16,951 bases of DNA from Gammaproteobacteria bacterium. GTDB taxonomy: Bacteria; Pseudomonadota; Gammaproteobacteria; Acidithiobacillales; Acidithiobacillaceae. A program made the translations under genes and the position numbers. Below, one piece after another: positions 14,854-16,951 of the stretch. Numbering within the stretch: the stretch's first letter is position 1; each line of letters opens with the position of its first letter. Below the pieces are notes generated by a model. It had not been told where the DNA came from. It worked only from the letters and a program-made list of their open reading frames with translations, and made no database searches. The stretch lies in NCBI GenBank assembly GCA_023381645.1, contig JAMCRJ010000082.1, forward strand, positions 1-16,951, read 5' to 3'.

Positions 14854-15072
14854 TCAGCGGTTGACGGTTTCGTGTTCTTTGCTGGGCTGGACCTCGGCAT
14901 CAATGGTGCGGCCGATACTTTCCTTCTTTTCCTCCTCCTCCTTGACGGCGGAGCGGAAGCTCTTGATGGCGGAACCGAGGTCGGAACCCACGTTGCGCAG
15001 CTTCGCGGTACCAAACAGGGCAACCACGATGAGCAGAATGATGATTAGATGCCAGATACTAAAAGCGCCCAT
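14854..15072 (-). CDS. tatA: TatA, twin-arginine translocase pore subunit
   Basis: TatA oligomerises to open the membrane for folded Tat substrates. The 72-residue product has one N-terminal membrane segment (about 6-20), the hallmark Phe20-Gly21 hinge in [16 protein letters not shown], an amphipathic helix to about residue 41, then an acidic patch KEEEEKK and a hydrophilic tail. AAGGAGAG six bases before the ATG supports the start. It is the first gene of tatABC, downstream of hisIE by 79 bases, with its own likely promoter in that gap. The his-tat order is common in beta- and gammaproteobacteria. Confidence 0.96.
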   Translation of the reverse strand: MGAFSIWHLIIILLIVVALFGTAKLRNVGSDLGSAIKSFRSAVKEEEEKKESIGRTIDAEVQPSKEHETVNR

Positions 15073-15120
15073 GACAGCTCTCCTTCCCCCGCAGGGGTTA
15101 CGCGCTACGATTCACTTTGG

Positions 15121-15149
15121 ACCATAAGAAAATAAAGTGGTTGCGTCAA
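15121..15149 (-). promoter_or_regulatory. Sigma70-like promoter of tatABC
   Basis: On the minus strand, TTGACG (15144-15149) and TATGGT (15121-15126) are spaced by exactly 17 bases, matching consensus in 5 of 6 and 4 of 6 bases. The -35 lies two bases after the hisIE stop codon at 15152. This would let tatABC be expressed independently of the his genes. A short CCCC-GCA-GGGG stem (15087-15097) lies in the leader, just before the tatA ribosome-binding site. Confidence 0.5.
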
Positions 15150-15151
15150 GC

Positions 15152-15844
15152 TTATGGACGCCTTGCCGCTTTTTCTTCCAGGCCGGACATTCCTTCACGT
15201 CGCGCCAGTTCTCCGAGGACGTCATCAATGTGTAAACCCCTTTCCTCCAGGGCCACCATCAAATGGAATACGAGGTCCGCTGCCTCTGCAACGATATGCT
15301 TCGACTCATGATTCTTGCAAGCGATGACAAACTCGGTAGCTTCCTCCCCTACTTTTTTCAGGATCCGGTCCTGACCGCCGCCGAGCAGTTGCGCTACATA
15401 GGATTGGCCGGGATCAGCCGTTCGCCGACTGCGCAGGGTGGCTTGCAGGCTGTCGAGGATGCTGCCAGGGGGCGGAGCCTGATGCTGCCAGCCCTGCTCG
15501 CCGGGTTGTCCGAGGAAGAAGCAGGTTTGCTCCCCTGTATGGCAGGCCGGTCCTTCCTGAATGACTCGCAGGAGGAGTGTATCGCCATCGCAGTCCAGGC
15601 GCAGATCCACCAGACGTTGAATATGACCGGAGGTCTCGCCTTTACGCCAGAGTGCCTGCCGGGAGCGTGACCAGTAGGTGCCAAGGCCGTCACGGAGTGT
15701 CGCCAGCAATGCGTTGGCATTCATCCAGGCCAGCATGAGCACCCGGCCGCTGCGGGCGTCCTGGGCGATGGCGGGCACCAGGCCGTCTGCATTCCAGCGC
15801 ACGGCGGCGAGTATGGCGGCGTGCTGCGCTTCCGGTTCACTCAT
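15152..15844 (-). CDS. hisI: HisIE fusion: phosphoribosyl-AMP cyclohydrolase / phosphoribosyl-ATP pyrophosphatase
   Basis: This fused enzyme carries out the second and third steps of histidine synthesis: pyrophosphate removal from PR-ATP (C-terminal HisE part) and ring opening of PR-AMP (N-terminal HisI part). In the 230-residue product the HisI part (about 10-115) shows [24 protein letters not shown] with Cys85, and [12 protein letters not shown] with Cys101 and Cys108, the expected zinc ligands. The HisE part (about 128-225) shows [17 protein letters not shown] and [15 protein letters not shown], typical of its metal-binding helices. A linker near 112-127 joins the two. It is 84 bases downstream of hisF; the ribosome-binding site is poor (GAGGGG lies about 13 bases upstream). 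Confidence 0.97.
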   Translation of the reverse strand: MSEPEAQHAAILAAVRWNADGLVPAIAQDARSGRVLMLAWMNANALLATLRDGLGTYWSRSRQALWRKGETSGHIQRLVDLRLDCDGDTLLLRVIQEGPACHTGEQTCFFLGQPGEQGWQHQAPPPGSILDSLQATLRSRRTADPGQSYVAQLLGGGQDRILKKVGEEATEFVIACKNHESKHIVAEAADLVFHLMVALEERGLHIDDVLGELARREGMSGLEEKAARRP

Positions 15845-15928
15845 GATGCTCAGAACCCCTCGTTGATGTCTTTCTACTCAAGAATACGAATAATACACAG
15901 ATTGCGCGCCACAGATGGACTGCGTGCT

Positions 15929-16690
15929 TTAGCGGGTTTCGCGCACCGGAATTCCCGCGGCAGCCATCTGTGCCTTGACCTCGGAGATGCGAAACTGGCC
16001 GAAGTGGAAGACGCTGGCAGCCAATACCGCATCGGCACGCCCCTGCTGGATACCTTCGACAAAGTGCCGGATCTCTCCCACGCCACCGGAGGCGATCACA
16101 GGTACTGGTACGGCGTCACTGATGGCGCGGGTGAGGGCCAGGTCGAAACCGATGCCCGTTCCGTCGCGGTCCATGCTGGTGAGCAGGATTTCGCCGGCAC
16201 CATGGGTTGCCATGCGCTGCGCCCAGGCCACCGCGTCCAGACCGGTACTGCGCCGGCCGCCATGGGTGAAGACTTCCCAGTGATCGTCCACCCGCTTGGC
16301 GTCGATGGCGACGACGATGCAGGAGTTGCCGAAACGCCGGGCGGCGGCACGTACCAATTCCGGATCATTCACGGCGGCGCTGTTGATGCTGACCTTGTCG
16401 GCACCGGCAAGGAGCAGGGTGCGGATATCTTCGACGCAACGCACGCCACCACCTACGGTCAGTGGGATAAAGACCTGCGCCGCCACGGCAGACACCATAT
16501 CGGCCAGGGTGTCGCGCTCTTCATAACTGGCAGAGATGTCAAGAAAGGTGATTTCGTCGGCACCCTCATCGTTGTAGCGTTTGGCGACTTCCACCGGATC
16601 GCCGGCGTCGCGCAGGGAAACAAACTGAACGCCTTTCACCACGCGCCCATGGTCGATATCGAGGCAGGGTATGACGCGCCTGGCGAGCAT
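15929..16690 (-). CDS. hisF: HisF, imidazole glycerol phosphate synthase cyclase subunit
   Basis: HisF, with HisH, turns PRFAR and ammonia into imidazole glycerol phosphate and AICAR. The 253-residue TIM barrel begins [20 protein letters not shown], with catalytic Asp11, and has the second catalytic Asp130 in VVAIDAKR. Phosphate-binding segments are present: PLTVGGGVR (76-84), TSMDRDGTG (171-179) and VIASGGVG (198-205). The start at 16690 is set by this invariant N-terminus and lies four bases after the hisA stop; the frame is open further upstream, over hisA, but that part is a shadow. No HisH is in the window; it is expected upstream of hisA. Confidence 0.98.
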   Translation of the reverse strand: MLARRVIPCLDIDHGRVVKGVQFVSLRDAGDPVEVAKRYNDEGADEITFLDISASYEERDTLADMVSAVAAQVFIPLTVGGGVRCVEDIRTLLLAGADKVSINSAAVNDPELVRAAARRFGNSCIVVAIDAKRVDDHWEVFTHGGRRSTGLDAVAWAQRMATHGAGEILLTSMDRDGTGIGFDLALTRAISDAVPVPVIASGGVGEIRHFVEGIQQGRADAVLAASVFHFGQFRISEVKAQMAAAGIPVRETR

Positions 16691-16694
16691 CTGC

Positions 16695-16951
16695 TCAGGC
16701 CTCGGCCCGGGCGCGGGCCTGTGAAAAATCCAGGGTCCCTTCATAAATGGCGCGCCCGGTAATGGCGCCGGTGATACCGTCACCCTCATGGGCCTTGAGC
16801 GCCAGTACCTGTTCCAGATTGGCGATACCGCCCGAGGCGATGACCGGCACGGGCACCGCCTGAGCCAGCGCAACCGTCGCAGAAATATTGGGGCCGCTGA
16901 GCATGCCGTCGCGGCTGATGTCGGTGTAGATGATGGCTTCTATGCCGTCGG
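16695..16951 (-). CDS. hisA: HisA, ProFAR isomerase, C-terminal part (cut by window edge)
   Basis: HisA isomerises the ProFAR aminoaldose to PRFAR, the step before HisF. Only the last 85 or so residues are in the window; the N-terminus lies past the right edge. The visible part has [14 protein letters not shown], with the phosphate-site and catalytic Asp region, then [15 protein letters not shown] and [15 protein letters not shown], diagnostic of the HisA C-terminus. The stop lies four bases before the hisF start. The ATG at 16904 is internal, not a start. Confidence 0.96.
   Translation of the reverse strand, partial: DGIEAIIYTDISRDGMLSGPNISATVALAQAVPVPVIASGGIANLEQVLALKAHEGDGITGAITGRAIYEGTLDFSQARARAEA

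Noticed and set aside
1..16951. CRISPR array, tRNA, rRNA, insertion sequence or phage genes
   Set aside because: I saw no regularly spaced direct repeats, no tRNA or rRNA-like segments, and no transposase, integrase or phage proteins on either strand.

Overview
The window looks like a stretch of an autotrophic, GC-rich proteobacterial chromosome. The best fit is an Acidithiobacillus-like organism, inferred from a form I Rubisco operon of the cbbL-cbbS-cbbQ-cbbO type, the Pseudomonas-like pyr cluster and the his-tat order. The genus is inferred from protein character only; no database search was possible.

Left block (1-3749, + strand): a tight run of yqgE (5' end cut by the window edge), ruvX, pyrR, pyrB and a dihydroorotase homologue. 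Overlaps of a few bases suggest one transcript. PyrR and PyrB belong to pyrimidine synthesis and its control. The last gene has lost key metal-binding histidines and is best read as the non-catalytic PyrC' partner of aspartate carbamoyltransferase.

Second block (3773-6675, - strand, convergent with pyr): a small HU-family DNA-binding protein whose stop codon overlaps (ATGA) the start of an 874-residue GAF-PAS-GGDEF-EAL protein. A sigma70-like promoter lies upstream, at 6769-6797. Between this pair and the next gene are 336 bases without a convincing gene, holding that promoter and a strong hairpin. Then comes an outer-membrane beta-barrel protein (7012-7812, - strand) with a signal peptide and a C-terminal Phe.

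Third block (8093-13234, - strand): cbbL, cbbS, cbbQ and cbbO, encoding form I Rubisco and its CbbQO activase. The region upstream of cbbL has a plausible sigma70 promoter, overlapping TNA-N7-TNA motifs of the kind bound by CbbR, and two hairpins in the leader. No cbbR gene is adjacent. Right after the cbbO stop, in the same frame, lies an unexplained 65-70 codon open stretch.

Right block (13497-16951, - strand): hisA (cut by the window edge), hisF, the hisIE fusion, then tatA, tatB and tatC. A good promoter sits between hisIE and tatA. The his genes make histidine. TatABC exports folded proteins across the inner membrane.

Most of the window is well-understood housekeeping or carbon-fixation machinery. 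The parts most worth a second look are the HU/c-di-GMP gene pair, the unassigned C-terminal domain of the c-di-GMP protein, the open frame after cbbO, the unassigned outer-membrane protein, and the cbbL control region.
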